DNA of 64,000 nt from the NCBI GenBank assembly GCA_019749945.1, contig JAIEPF010000020.1:1-64000 (forward strand). The letters run 5' to 3'. Both the position numbers and the translations under genes were made by a program. The DNA comes from Burkholderiales bacterium (GTDB lineage: Bacteria > Pseudomonadota > Gammaproteobacteria > Burkholderiales > SG8-41). This document shows positions 30,039 through 39,195 of this stretch, piece by piece. The notes beneath the pieces were generated by a model. The model was not told where the DNA came from, searched no databases, and saw nothing but the letters and a program-made list of their open reading frames with translations. Within the stretch, counting starts at the first letter, position 1, and the number at the start of each line of letters is the position of its first letter.

Positions 30039-30187
30039 CACAGCCCTCCGGTCATCGGTTAAATTTGTCAATGCAATACATGCCGGCCCGACAAAACCCG
30101 TTGCGGCCCGCCAGTCAGTTGCAGCAAAAAACGGGCCGGCCCTCCGGGCTTAGGCATCGAAGCGCATCACCTCAGCCGCCGTCCCTG

Positions 30188-31582
30188 TTACTGAATCGGC
30201 GGATGTTGTTTGGTCCACGAGGTCGCGGCTTCGTAAGCCGCACCAACGCGATACACCAGCGCCTCATGATGGGGCGCACCGACAATCTGCAGGCCCAGCG
30301 GCAATCCCGTACTGCTGAAGCCCGTGGGTATCGCCATTGCCGGACTGCCGGTGATGTTGAACGGCGCCCTGGCCTGCCGCCCGTAGGTATACTCATTGGC
30401 CTCCGTGTCGTCGATTCGGCAGGCCGGATCCATCGCGCTGGCCGTGACCACCACATCAACCTCTTCAAAGAGCTTATGGAAGTCCCGAGTCAGACGCGCC
30501 CGAAGGCGGGTGGCATTGATATAGTCCGCTGCGCTGAGTACCGCACCATTAAAAAAACGCTCGCGCGTGATTGAACCGTAGTCCTGTGGACGTTCGCGCA
30601 GCCACTTCTGGTGGATGGCATAGGCTTCGGCCGCCAAAATGATCCGGTTACAGACGCCGAACTGCTGCAGCGGCGCCGTTGTCACCTCGCGCACATCAGC
30701 ACCAAGGTCCGCGAACACAGCGAGTGCGGCCTCAATCGACGCAGCCATTTCCGGATCGGCCTGCATGTCCTTGACAAAGAAATGGCGTAATACGCCGATA
30801 CGCATCCGCTCGACCCCGCGCCCGATCTGGGCCGTAAAGTCGCTGTGCGTGGCGGCGACGCTGCCGGGGTCTGCCGCGTCGTGCCCGGCGATTATGTTCA
30901 GCACCACCGCATTGTCTCGGACAGTCCGTGTCAGCGGTCCGACATGGTCGAGGGAATACGCCAGCGGGAACACGCCACGGCGGCTGACCAGACCGTAGGT
31001 TCCCTTCATGCCGGTGACCCCGCACATCGTTGCGGGATTACGGATCGAACCCCCGGTATCGGATCCTATGGCCATCGGCACGAAACCCGCCGCGGTCGCG
31101 ACACCGGAACCGCTGGAAGAGCCGCCGCAGAAGTGATCCCGATTCCAGGGGTTGCGAGCCGGAGGCCAGGGCAGATCAAAACACGGCCCGCCGGTTGCGA
31201 ATTCATGGGTCGACAACTTGCCCATGAAGACGCCGCCGGCTGCGCGCAGCTTCTGGGTGACAAATGCGTCGGAAACGGCGATGTTGTCCTTGAGGATGGC
31301 GGAATGGGCCGTGGTGGGCAGCCCGGCGTAATCAACGATATCCTTCAGGCCGTAGGGAACACCATGCATTGCGCTGCGCCAGTGTCCCGCCATGATCTCG
31401 GACTCCGCCCGTTTTGCATCGGCCAGCGCGATCTCGGGCGTGAATCGCAGAAAGGCATTGAATTTCGCGTCATAACGCTCAACACGCGCGATCAATGCTT
31501 TTGTGTATTCAACCGGTGACAGTTTCCTGCCGCGGATAAGCGTCGCGGCATCGGCAATGCTCAGATAGGCAAGCTCGTCCAT
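30188..31582 (-). CDS. Amidase-signature family amidohydrolase
   Basis: A 464-residue intact member of the GatA/AtzE/AtzF-type amidases. Catalytic residues are present: the lysine in GVPYGLKDIVDY, the cis-serine in CGGSSSGSGVATAAG, and the nucleophile serine in SDTGGSIRNPA. Substrate is unknown; related enzymes cleave amides, allophanate or biuret-type compounds. A 63-residue GatC/AtzG-like gene sits 12 bases upstream, suggesting a two-subunit enzyme. It belongs to the same strand and probably the same transcript as the Bug receptor and the broken amidase. Confidence 0.9.
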   Translation of the reverse strand: MDELAYLSIADAATLIRGRKLSPVEYTKALIARVERYDAKFNAFLRFTPEIALADAKRAESEIMAGHWRSAMHGVPYGLKDIVDYAGLPTTAHSAILKDNIAVSDAFVTQKLRAAGGVFMGKLSTHEFATGGPCFDLPWPPARNPWNRDHFCGGSSSGSGVATAAGFVPMAIGSDTGGSIRNPATMCGVTGMKGTYGLVSRRGVFPLAYSLDHVGPLTRTVRDNAVVLNIIAGHDAADPGSVAATHSDFTAQIGRGVERMRIGVLRHFFVKDMQADPEMAASIEAALAVFADLGADVREVTTAPLQQFGVCNRIILAAEAYAIHQKWLRERPQDYGSITRERFFNGAVLSAADYINATRLRARLTRDFHKLFEEVDVVVTASAMDPACRIDDTEANEYTYGRQARAPFNITGSPAMAIPTGFSSTGLPLGLQIVGAPHHEALVYRVGAAYEAATSWTKQHPPIQ

Positions 31583-31594
31583 CGGGGCGCCAGC

Positions 31595-31786
31595 TCACGG
31601 AAGGCGGAACAGGTGGGCGGATTCATCCGCAGGCGACAGGCTGTCGGTATCAAGCAAAGACCGCCGGACATCAGCCACTCTCATCGCATTGAGCAGCTGC
31701 TGCAGGTGTTTCTCGGTGAGTTTGTCCAAGCCCAGGGCATCGGCCAGTTTGCGCGCCTCCGCTTCATCATAACGCTTCATTTCCAT
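31595..31786 (-). CDS. GatC/AtzG-like small amidase subunit
   Basis: A 63-residue protein with a good GGAGGAG before ATG 31786. It is mostly helical and charged, and its end (SPADESAHLFRLP) resembles the C-terminus of AtzG/DUF4089 and GatC-type small subunits that wrap around amidase partners. Its position 12 bases upstream of an amidase gene supports this. Similarity is weak by eye, so the family call is tentative. Confidence 0.55.
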   Translation of the reverse strand: MEMKRYDEAEARKLADALGLDKLTEKHLQQLLNAMRVADVRRSLLDTDSLSPADESAHLFRLP

Positions 31787-32022
31787 CCACTCCTCCTACG
31801 ATTGCCAACAAAGGCTCCAATGCCCGACTATTCCCGGCATGAACCGCACCGGCTCTTATCGCAACAACAGAAGAGTGACCGCAATCATCACGGGTTGCCA
31901 ATCATCTTAATGCATCGAATTTGATTGTAAAACACCCGGCTCATGCACCCCGCCACTTATCAAACGATTGATTTAAATAAATATTTTTTCAGCAGCAGCC
32001 CCGATTGCCGCCGCCCAACCGT

Positions 32023-32382
32023 TTAAACGGAAGCCGCCTGCGCCGCAGTCACCACGATCTCAATCCGGTAATGCGCATCCGACAACGCCGCCTGCACAGT
32101 GGCGCGCGGCGGCGCCGAGCCCGGGCTGACCCAGGCATCCCACACCTCATTCATCGCCGCGATGTCCTTGATATCGGCAAGAAAAATCTGCGTGCGCAGA
32201 ATGCAGGTCTTGTTGCTGCCCGCCTCGGCCAGCCGCTGGTCCACCTGCGCCAGCACATCGGCTGTCTGGCTGCGGATATCGGCCGCCTTGCATTCCGGCA
32301 CCATGCCTGCCAGGTACACCACGCCGTTGAAAATGGCGGCCTCGCTGTAACGCGCCGCGACATGCAGTCTCTGCAAACCCAT
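32023..32382 (-). CDS. RidA/YjgF family protein
   Basis: A 119-residue Rid-superfamily protein. I start at ATG 32382, which has AGGAGC upstream; a longer frame to 32445 has no support. Features include FNGVVYLAGMVPE near the N-terminus, QTADVLAQVDQRLAEAGS, and the terminal PPRATVQAAL with the conserved arginine that holds the carboxylate in imine deaminases. RidA proteins hydrolyse reactive enamines/imines. It lies divergent to rlmJ. Confidence 0.85.
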   Translation of the reverse strand: MGLQRLHVAARYSEAAIFNGVVYLAGMVPECKAADIRSQTADVLAQVDQRLAEAGSNKTCILRTQIFLADIKDIAAMNEVWDAWVSPGSAPPRATVQAALSDAHYRIEIVVTAAQAASV

Positions 32383-32489
32383 GGATTGCTCCTGTTGTTG
32401 ATTTCCTTTACAACACGCCGGCAATTGTCGACGTACGCCGGCCACCGCGCAACGGGCACTGCGCCGCTGCCTGTGCTTTAATCCCGCCC

Positions 32490-33332
32490 ATGCTTTCCTA
32501 CCGCCATCAATTCCATGCCGGCAACGTTGCCGATGTGTTCAAACACGCCCTGCTGACGCGACTGCTGGCCGGATTGGCCAAAAAAGACAAACCTTTCGCC
32601 GTGCTCGACACCCATGCCGGCATCGGCCGCTACGACCTGACGCACGCCTGGTCGCAGAAGACCGAAGAATGGCGGCACGGCATCGGCCGCGTCTGGGCGC
32701 GCAGCGATGCGCCGGCGGGGCTGATGCCCTACCTCGACGCCGTGCGTGCCGACAACCCCGACGGCCATCTCAAACATTACCCCGGCTCACCGCGCATCGC
32801 ACGCCGGCTGATGCGCAATGACGACCGGCTGGTGTTGTGCGAGCTGAACAAGGACGACTGCGCGGCGCTGAAACTGGTGTTTGCCGGTGCGCGCCGCACC
32901 GCAATCCACAACCAGGACGGATTTCAGGCGCTGAAGGGATTTCTGCCGCCGCCGGAACGGCGCGGCCTGACCTTTATCGACGCATCGTTCGACCAGGCCG
33001 ATGAATTCAGCCGGGTCACCCGCGCCATCAAGGAAGCACACAGCCGTTTCGCCACCGGCATGGTCGCGGTGTGGTACCCGCTGATGGCGCCCTCGGCGAT
33101 GCAGGCCTTCGCGCGCAGCCTGCAGGCGATGGGCCTGCCGAAAACGCTGCAACTGGAATTGTCGGTTTATCCGGAAGACTGGACAGCCCACATCCGCGGC
33201 AGCGGCATGATCGTGGTCAACCCGCCGTTCGGGCTGGACCGGGAAGCGCCGCCGCTGCTCGACTGGCTGTGGCAGGCGATGTCACCCGACAAACAGGGCG
33301 GCACGCGCTGCGAGTGGCTGGTGCCGGAATAA
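32490..33332 (+). CDS. rlmJ: 23S rRNA (adenine2030-N6)-methyltransferase RlmJ
   Basis: This methyltransferase modifies A2030 of 23S rRNA. The 280-residue protein begins MLSYRHQFHAGNVADVFKH, retaining the Tyr4, His6 and Lys18 of E. coli RlmJ, and has the SAM site DTHAGIGRYDL. Motif IV, DPPYE in E. coli, reads DASFD here: the catalytic aspartate is kept, but both prolines and the tyrosine are changed. The gene converges with efp across a shared terminator. Confidence 0.92.
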   Translation: MLSYRHQFHAGNVADVFKHALLTRLLAGLAKKDKPFAVLDTHAGIGRYDLTHAWSQKTEEWRHGIGRVWARSDAPAGLMPYLDAVRADNPDGHLKHYPGSPRIARRLMRNDDRLVLCELNKDDCAALKLVFAGARRTAIHNQDGFQALKGFLPPPERRGLTFIDASFDQADEFSRVTRAIKEAHSRFATGMVAVWYPLMAPSAMQAFARSLQAMGLPKTLQLELSVYPEDWTAHIRGSGMIVVNPPFGLDREAPPLLDWLWQAMSPDKQGGTRCEWLVPE

Positions 33333-33333
33333 A

Positions 33334-33360
33334 AAACGCCGCAGGAGCACTGCGGCGTTT
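33334..33360. terminator. Bidirectional terminator between rlmJ and efp
   Basis: Stem AACGCCGCAG / CTGCGGCGTT with a short loop, A-rich on the left and T-rich on the right. It serves both converging genes. Confidence 0.85.
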
Positions 33361-33377
33361 TATCGACTGCTGACGAC

Positions 33378-33938
33378 TTAGCCTTTGGTGCGGCTGCGGT
33401 ATTCGCCGGTGCGGGTATCGATTTCGATCTTGTCGCCGGTGGCACAGAACAGCGGCACCGGAATTTCGAAACCTGTGCTCAGCTTGGCCGGTTTCAGCAC
33501 CTTGCCCGAGGTGTCGCCGCGCACCGCGGGCTCGGTGTAAATGATCTCGCGCACCAGCGTCTGCGGGATTTCCACCGAAATCGGACGGCCTTCATACAGC
33601 GTGACTTCGCAGGCCATGCCGTCTTCGAGGTAATTCAGCGCGTCGCCCATGTTTTCCTTGTCCACCTCGAACTGGTTGAACTCGGCATCCATGAACACAT
33701 AGGACGGTTCGGCAAAATAGGAATAGGTGACTTCCTTGCGCTCCAACTGCACGACGTCGAATTTTTCGTCGGCGCGATAGACGGTTTCCGTGCCGCCGTT
33801 GGACAGCAGGTTTTTCAGCTTCATTTTGACCACCGACGCGTTGCGACCCGATTTGCTGAATTCTGCCTTCAGCACCACCATCGGATCCTTGCCGACCATG
33901 ATCACATTGCCCGCGCGGATTTCCTGTGCGATTTTCAT
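33378..33938 (-). CDS. efp: Elongation factor P (arginine-32 type)
   Basis: EF-P relieves ribosome stalling at polyproline. I prefer the second ATG (33938, [13 protein letters not shown]), giving 186 residues; an ATG two codons earlier (33944) is possible. With this start the tip of the KOW domain, FSKSGRNAS, places arginine at position 32, the residue rhamnosylated in EarP-type bacteria, instead of the lysine of E. coli. The GDTSGKV and IDTRTGEY signatures are present. earP lies 37 bases upstream on the same strand. Confidence 0.95.
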   Translation of the reverse strand: MKIAQEIRAGNVIMVGKDPMVVLKAEFSKSGRNASVVKMKLKNLLSNGGTETVYRADEKFDVVQLERKEVTYSYFAEPSYVFMDAEFNQFEVDKENMGDALNYLEDGMACEVTLYEGRPISVEIPQTLVREIIYTEPAVRGDTSGKVLKPAKLSTGFEIPVPLFCATGDKIEIDTRTGEYRSRTKG

Positions 33939-33975
33939 ACCCAAATACCCTTGATTAGCCGGAGTAAAAAAGGCG

Positions 33976-35121
33976 CTATTTTACCCTGTTGGCCGCAAAT
34001 CCGACCAGTTGCCGGGCCATGTCGGCATGAGCAGCCAAATCCCGCGTCCAGCGCTCCGCATGCCGCCCGATTTCCGCCTGTGCCGCCCGCAATGCCGGCC
34101 ATGCCGCCCCCAGCCCCGCCGCGTCACCGTTCCAGCAGCGCCAGAACCCGCCCAGGGCTGCGGCCGCCGACGGCGCCAGCCCCGTGCAATAACGGTCGAG
34201 GAAAGCCTGCAGCTTGCGCTGATGCGCGCCCTCGTCCTGGCGATAGGCTTGCCAGACCAGCGGCCGTGCCGCCCATTGCGCGCGCACGAAGGAATCCTCG
34301 CCGCGGACAAAATTGAGGTCGCAGGCCCATAACAATTCGTCATATCGCATCTGTGACAAAAACGGCAATGCACGCGCTTCCAGCGCACCGCGCCGCCATG
34401 GACCACGGTCATCAGCCGTGACGCCAAAAAATGCCTGCACTGCCGGCAACAAGGCAGGACCCGGCACCGCGACCAGCACCGGTTCTGCACCCTGCGCCAT
34501 TGCCGCCAGCAGTTCGGCAACGGGCGCATCGGCATACGCAAACAGCGATACCGTCAGCACAGTCTCAGCGTTATCCGCAAAATCCATCTCATGCCAGAAC
34601 GCCGCAGCATCAAAAGCCGCCCTGCGCGACAGCAGATCCGCCTCACGCAACAAACCGCCGGTGGCGGACGTAAATCCGGGAAAGAAAAAATAGCGTGGCA
34701 AGGGCAGGCGTGGATGCGGCGAAGACAAGCCGTGGTGTTGATCGACCCAGGTTTCGGCACTCAGGTATTCGAGCACGATCCACAGCGGTGGCCGGGGCTT
34801 CGCCGCCATTGCGGCGACATAACCCTCGGGCAAACCGCAGCCGAAGGCCTCGACGACCACCGCCGCATCACCCGGCAGCGGCGCCGCACCCTGCCAGCAG
34901 CAAACGGTGATGCCGTCGACCTGCTGCAGCGGCACTGTGGCATCGAGGGCGGGATGCAGGGCACGCAATGTAGGCAGGTCATCAATCCACAGACGGACAT
35001 TCAGACCATGCTCGCGATGCAAGATGTTCGCCAGGCGCCAGCAGACACCGGCATCGCCGAAATTATCGACAACCTTGCAGAAAATATCCCAGGTGGGCGG
35101 AATGGAATTCGCAGCGGCCAT
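33976..35121 (-). CDS. earP: EF-P arginine rhamnosyltransferase EarP
   Basis: EarP transfers rhamnose from dTDP-rhamnose to Arg32 of EF-P, activating it. The 381-residue GT-B-fold protein carries the signature [21 protein letters not shown] near its N-terminus (with the catalytic aspartates) and [19 protein letters not shown] near the C-terminus. It forms an earP-efp operon with its target, as in Neisseria, Pseudomonas and Burkholderiales. The dTDP-rhamnose genes are not in this window. Confidence 0.95.
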   Translation of the reverse strand: MAAANSIPPTWDIFCKVVDNFGDAGVCWRLANILHREHGLNVRLWIDDLPTLRALHPALDATVPLQQVDGITVCCWQGAAPLPGDAAVVVEAFGCGLPEGYVAAMAAKPRPPLWIVLEYLSAETWVDQHHGLSSPHPRLPLPRYFFFPGFTSATGGLLREADLLSRRAAFDAAAFWHEMDFADNAETVLTVSLFAYADAPVAELLAAMAQGAEPVLVAVPGPALLPAVQAFFGVTADDRGPWRRGALEARALPFLSQMRYDELLWACDLNFVRGEDSFVRAQWAARPLVWQAYRQDEGAHQRKLQAFLDRYCTGLAPSAAAALGGFWRCWNGDAAGLGAAWPALRAAQAEIGRHAERWTRDLAAHADMARQLVGFAANRVK

Positions 35122-35181
35122 AAACGGATGCGATTATGCAGTGCCATGCCGCAACGGTGTTGGATCGACAAACTGCAGACG

Positions 35182-35210
35182 AAAAAAAACCGGGCTCGCG
35201 CCCGGTTTTT
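35182..35210. terminator. Terminator after the cold-shock gene
   Basis: Stem AACCGGGC-tcgc-GCCCGGTT with A-rich and T-rich flanks. It closes the minus-strand cold-shock gene before earP. Confidence 0.85.
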
Positions 35211-35224
35211 CTGGAGCGTCCGGC

Positions 35225-35431
35225 TTAGGCAGCCTGGATGTTGCTCGCTTGTTGCTTGCCCTTGTTGCCGGCGGTGATGTCAAACGTCACCTTCTGGCCT
35301 TCTTTCAGGGTTTTGAAACCGTTCATGTTGATGCCCGAGAAATGGGCAAAGAGGTCTTCGCCACCGCCGTCCGGGGTGATGAAGCCGAAACCTTTAGCGT
35401 CGTTGAACCACTTAACAGTACCTGTTGCCAT
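35225..35431 (-). CDS. Cold-shock domain protein (CspA family)
   Basis: A 68-residue single-domain RNA chaperone. I start at ATG 35431 ([18 protein letters not shown]), which has AAGGAAG upstream; the longer frame to 35497 is not family-like. RNP1 (KGFGFI) and RNP2 (DLFAHF) are intact. Cold-shock genes often have long regulated leaders; the roughly 700 bases upstream are gene-free and partly AT-rich. It is monocistronic, with its own terminator. Confidence 0.95.
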   Translation of the reverse strand: MATGTVKWFNDAKGFGFITPDGGGEDLFAHFSGINMNGFKTLKEGQKVTFDITAGNKGKQQASNIQAA

Positions 35432-36127
35432 GATGTTGTCTTCCTTTTGAGGATGGATAATTTCCGGCTTGCGCCGGGCATCGTATTTAAATCTCACAGC
35501 CCCAAAAGCACGAACACCGACAACTGCAAAACGCGGGAACCGCTGACTTTCAAGTACTTAGAAACCAAACACGCGCTGCCGTTATACGTAATGCCCGTGA
35601 CAGCGTCAAGCGCATTGTGGAACCTGATAGTCGCCTAGAATAAATATAAATAAAATCAATTACTTACAAATAAACACCGGAGATCACTCACCGCCCTTCC
35701 GTCGCAACTTTTTTATCCCGCACCGAAATACCCGGCACAAACCCCGGGCTGCCCGGGGATCGCTGTCGCGCAGCCCGGATCCGCTTGCCCGCATGGCCCG
35801 CTCGCGCGGCCATAACCATGGTTCTGCCACTGCTTATGCCACGCACCATCCTTGGCTGGTTATCCCCGTAGACTCACAGAGTTAGCCGCGGGTCATGCGG
35901 CAAGGCAAAATGACTCTATCGCTGCCTTTTTTCATAATACGAAACAATAAAATCCAGTTTTCACTCAGCACATAAGAGTTTTTTATCCATAGTTACTTAA
36001 TTTTTCTATAGACATGACTGAATATTTTTGATTACATGCTGCATAACAGCATCCGTATTATGGTCTGCGGTGCGTATGCTGCGCAGCGACAATGCCGCAT
36101 GACCAGTCAACCGTGCAGGAGCACAAC
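35432..36127. other. Long gene-free region between the cold-shock gene and the reductase gene
   Basis: About 700 bases without a believable coding frame. It should hold the promoter and probably a long leader of the minus-strand cold-shock gene, plus the promoter of the plus-strand gene at 36128. The stretch around 35900-36060 is unusually AT-rich. A near copy of the recurrent 16-mer lies at 35652-35667. I see no known riboswitch. Confidence 0.5.
35652..35667 (+). repeat. AT-rich interspersed word, copy 3
   Basis: AAAATCAATTACTTAC differs at two positions from the exact 16-mer. It is the only copy not close to a start codon, lying about 220 bases upstream of the cold-shock gene. Confidence 0.5.
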
Positions 36128-37204
36128 ATGAAAATCTGCGTCGTGGGTGCGGGATCCATCGGCGGCTATCTGGCCGTGCTGTTTGCAGAAGCAGGACACG
36201 AGGTCACCGTCTGCGCACGTGGCGCCCACCTCGCCGCCATCCGCAGCCGCGGCCTGGAGCTGTTGCTGGAGGATGGCTCGCGCAAAATCGCGTGCAATCT
36301 GCGCACCCCCGATACCATCCGCGACGCCGGCCCCCACGACCTGGTCATTCTCGCCGTCAAGGCGCATCAGGTCGAGGCCGTCGCCGACGAACTGCCGGCG
36401 CTGTTTCACGACGACACCGTACTGATCCCCATGCAGAACGGCATACCGTGGTGGTATTTCCAAAGGCACGGCGGCCCTTACGAAGGCCAGATCGTGCGCA
36501 CTGCGGATCCCGCCGGAAAAATTGCGGCAACCATTGATCCCGCGCGCATCATCGGCTGTGTCGTATATCCGGCGGCAACCATCGCCGCACCCGGCATCAT
36601 CCGCCACATCGAAGGCAACCGTTTTCCGCTGGGCGAACTCGACGGCACGGAAACAGCACGCATCCGGATGCTGTCGGATCTGTTCATCGCCGCCGGCCTG
36701 AAAGCGCCCATCCTCACCGGAATCCGCAATGAAATCTGGCTCAAGCTGTGGGGCAATCTTTCCTTCAATCCGATCAGCGCCCTCACCCACAGCACACTGG
36801 TTGACTTATGCCGTTTTCCGCTGTCGCGCAATCTTGCCGAGGCCATGATGCTCGAAGCGCAGACTGTCGGCCACAAACTCGGCGTCGAATTCCGCGTGCC
36901 GCTGGACAAACGCATTGCCGGCGCCGAAAAAGTCGGCAAACACAAAACGTCGATGCTGCAGGACGTGGAGGCCGGACGTGATCCGGAAATCGACGCGCTG
37001 GTGGGATCGGTCATTGAACTGGCGGCACTGACTCAAACACCGGTGCCCCAGATCAGCGCCGTTTATGCGCTGGTCAAGCTGCTCTCGCACACCATGTCGC
37101 AGGAACAGGTCTGCGTACGCGCCAGCCCGCCTTCATTGTTTGAGGCAATGAAACGCACGGTCGAAACGCATTTGCCGGCGGGTATGACACCCGCCGCGGC
37201 ATAG
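36128..37204 (+). CDS. 2-dehydropantoate 2-reductase family oxidoreductase
   Basis: A 358-residue NADP-dependent enzyme of the ApbA/PanE family. I start at ATG 36128 with AGGAG upstream. The dinucleotide site is ICVVGAGSIGGYLAVLFAEAGHEVT, followed by VILAVKAHQVEAV and PMQNGIPWWYF. The catalytic lysine is likely in EIWLKLWGNLSFNP. At 358 residues it is longer than classical PanE (about 300), and the family contains many enzymes of unknown substrate, so a role in pantothenate synthesis is only possible. It ends four bases from a converging gene. Confidence 0.8.
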   Translation: MKICVVGAGSIGGYLAVLFAEAGHEVTVCARGAHLAAIRSRGLELLLEDGSRKIACNLRTPDTIRDAGPHDLVILAVKAHQVEAVADELPALFHDDTVLIPMQNGIPWWYFQRHGGPYEGQIVRTADPAGKIAATIDPARIIGCVVYPAATIAAPGIIRHIEGNRFPLGELDGTETARIRMLSDLFIAAGLKAPILTGIRNEIWLKLWGNLSFNPISALTHSTLVDLCRFPLSRNLAEAMMLEAQTVGHKLGVEFRVPLDKRIAGAEKVGKHKTSMLQDVEAGRDPEIDALVGSVIELAALTQTPVPQISAVYALVKLLSHTMSQEQVCVRASPPSLFEAMKRTVETHLPAGMTPAAA

Positions 37205-37208
37205 GGAT

Positions 37209-37778
37209 TTATCCGCCCAGCACCAGCGCGCGCAGCGCATCGCGTTTGGGCAGGGCCTTGCGCGACAGTCGCAGATAACGAATGTCCGCCCCGGCCAGGC
37301 TGCGGGACTTGAAATCCTGCTCCGGTGTCGGCGCAGCCGCTTCCTGCAGCGGCAAGTCAATCACCGCCACCGGCTGCAGCGCCTTGTTGCAGATCACAAA
37401 GTCGACCGTATGCCGGGCAAGCCCGTTCAAACGCTGCTCCCTTGCACTGCCGCTGATTTCCGCCGGCACCTCCAGCACGCATGCCAGCCCGACCTGCGGC
37501 ATCACCTCATGATCAGGCAGGCTGTTCTTCAGCAAATAGTAGAGCACGGTCTGCACCGGATCGAGCGTGCGTGCTCGGCGCAGATAAGCGGCACGGGTCT
37601 CAAGCGCGGCGACTGCGGTTGCTGCGGCCGCAGGATCCGCCCTGGCAGCGCTGACCAGTTTTTGCCAGCGCGCATCGGCCACACTTTCCCGCGCGGCCAC
37701 CTTGCGCCGGTAACTCCACCACAGAACTGGAATGGCGATGAACGGCGCCAGCACCAGCAAGTACCAGATCGCGGTCAT
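37209..37778 (-). CDS. DUF2726-type protein
   Basis: A 189-residue protein with one N-terminal transmembrane segment (WYLLVLAPFIAIPVLWW). The C-terminal domain has VDFVICNKALQPVAVIDL, which resembles the DUF2726 restriction-endonuclease-like fold (compare the D...V...I pattern). It is membrane-anchored with a cytoplasmic domain by inference. Function is unknown. It follows the LETM1-like gene with one base between them. Confidence 0.65.
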   Translation of the reverse strand: MTAIWYLLVLAPFIAIPVLWWSYRRKVAARESVADARWQKLVSAARADPAAAATAVAALETRAAYLRRARTLDPVQTVLYYLLKNSLPDHEVMPQVGLACVLEVPAEISGSAREQRLNGLARHTVDFVICNKALQPVAVIDLPLQEAAAPTPEQDFKSRSLAGADIRYLRLSRKALPKRDALRALVLGG

Positions 37779-37779
37779 C

Positions 37780-38106
37780 TCAGGATTGAGGCGGTGCCGG
37801 CGCCCGCACGCGCGTGCGGCGGCGATCCAGCCACCAGGCGAACACCGGCAGCATGAAAAATCCCCCCGGCATCACCACCAGCACCAGGTAGGGACTCAGC
37901 CGTGACAGGCGGCGGAGATGATCGCGCAGTTGCGCCCGCTCTTCCGGCGTCCAGCGCTGGCCGTTGCGCGGCTTCATCAGGATGGGCATCATGCCGCGTG
38001 TCTGCTGCATTTCTTCGAGCAGGCGCTGCTTTTCACGTTGCGTCAGCTTGCTGACGGATTGAAAAGTGCGGCGGGCGTGGTTGCGGATGATCTGGAGCGG
38101 CGGCAT
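37780..38106 (-). CDS. LETM1-like small protein
   Basis: About 108 residues from ATG 38106 (MPPLQIIRNHARRTFQSV). The open frame continues upstream to 38190, but that part is a DmsC-like relic. The C-terminus, LSPYLVLVVMPGGFFMLPVFAWWLDRR, resembles LETM1-type membrane segments. The preceding helix-rich region (LTQREKQRLLEEMQQTRG) is charged. No clear Shine-Dalgarno supports the ATG, so the start is uncertain. Function is unknown. Confidence 0.5.
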   Translation of the reverse strand: MPPLQIIRNHARRTFQSVSKLTQREKQRLLEEMQQTRGMMPILMKPRNGQRWTPEERAQLRDHLRRLSRLSPYLVLVVMPGGFFMLPVFAWWLDRRRTRVRAPAPPQS

Positions 38107-38130
38107 CGAACTGCTGGCGTCAATGGGTCG

Positions 38131-38205
38131 GGAGATCGCCCGATAATAAAGGTTTTGCGGATCGCCGGCTTGGGCAAAAAAACCGGCCACCGCGGGGCTG
38201 CAGAT
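38131..38205 (-). pseudogene. Relic of a DmsC-like C-terminus
   Basis: The minus strand reads SPAVAGFFAQAGDPQNLYYRAIS, close to the end of the intact anchor subunit at 44181 (FFFAQANHPQNLYYQAVS, stop). Twenty-one bases are identical (38142-38162 and 44195-44215). The codon after AIS is CGA where the intact gene has its TGA stop, so the relic now reads on into the LETM1-like frame. An in-frame stop lies just upstream, so only the tail survives. Confidence 0.7.
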
Positions 38206-38243
38206 GCCATATCAGCGCGTCCATGAAACGCAGCGGCCCGGCC

Positions 38244-38978
38244 CTACTGCTGGGTAAGCACGCTCAGCAGTTCTTCACTCTCGATGTGAATACGGTGATT
38301 GTCCATCGACAACACGCCCTGCCGTTTCAGCGCCGACAGTGTGCTGGTCACGGTCTGGCGCGATGTTCCAACCATGTCCGCGATCTCCTGATGCGTGAGC
38401 GGAATATTCAGGAAAATTTCCCGGCCGACACGTGTGCCGTAGCGAGCGGACAGCCGCAAAATCAGTTTCGCGATGCGGGTATTGACGTCATCAACCACCA
38501 GATTGACGAACATTTCACCCAGCACGCGCAGGCGCGAAGACAGCACTTGCATGCTGAGCAGCGCAGCCTGCGGATGGTTCTCCAGATAAGCCTTGAAATC
38601 TCCCTGCGACACCGCCAGCACCTCGGACGCCTCGCAGGTCATCGCATGCACGACGCGACCGCCGCCGCGCGCCACTTCGGCGAGGCCGAAAATTTCGCCG
38701 GGGAAACAGAACCAGAGGATGGTCTCCCGCCCCAGCGGCGAAATCTGGCAAATCTTGACTTTGCCGCTTTTCAGAAAATAGACATGATTGCCGGGTGCTC
38801 CCGCACGAAAAACAAAATCTCCCCTGGCAAATTGCTGGCTGCGCGCGATAACCGTCAGATCCTCATGATCCCGGGAGTCCAGCTGGGCCAGGAAATTGGA
38901 AGGCGCGACAAGTTGCAGCGCAACATCGGCGTCTGCGGTCAAAGAACTTCCGGTCAAGGTTACCGGCTTGGCGGGCAT
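38244..38978 (-). CDS. Crp/Fnr family transcription regulator
   Basis: A 244-residue regulator. A cyclic-nucleotide-binding-like beta-roll occupies about residues 30-150 (RAGAPGNHVYFLKSGKVKI, FCFPGEIFGLAEVA). A Crp-type winged helix follows with LTHQEIADMVGTSRQTVTSTLSALKRQGVL. It lacks the N-terminal cysteines of a true oxygen-sensing FNR. The neighbouring DmsC relic hints that it once adjoined a molybdoenzyme operon. It is divergent from the DASS transporter gene and might control it; that is inference. Confidence 0.88.
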   Translation of the reverse strand: MPAKPVTLTGSSLTADADVALQLVAPSNFLAQLDSRDHEDLTVIARSQQFARGDFVFRAGAPGNHVYFLKSGKVKICQISPLGRETILWFCFPGEIFGLAEVARGGGRVVHAMTCEASEVLAVSQGDFKAYLENHPQAALLSMQVLSSRLRVLGEMFVNLVVDDVNTRIAKLILRLSARYGTRVGREIFLNIPLTHQEIADMVGTSRQTVTSTLSALKRQGVLSMDNHRIHIESEELLSVLTQQ

Positions 38979-39195
38979 GAGATGTCGGCTGGCTGACAGC
39001 GGATGGGGAAATTTATTGGTTCAATGCTAACCGACCTCCAATTGGGGGTAAAGCGCCGCGGCGATCGCCAAAAAATAACCCGCCGTGCGATAAGTGCTCA
39101 CTGGAGGATGACCATGAACCACTGCCTTTGCCTTGCCTGCAGATACGTACGCCGGCCCCGGCCGTTGTGCCCGCAATCGACACCGGGAGACCGCC

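Noticed and set aside
35432..36127. Riboswitch or small gene in the gap upstream of the cold-shock gene
   Set aside because: No known aptamer consensus or believable coding frame was seen.
38244..38978. True FNR oxygen sensor
   Set aside because: The N-terminal cysteine cluster required for the [4Fe-4S] centre is missing.
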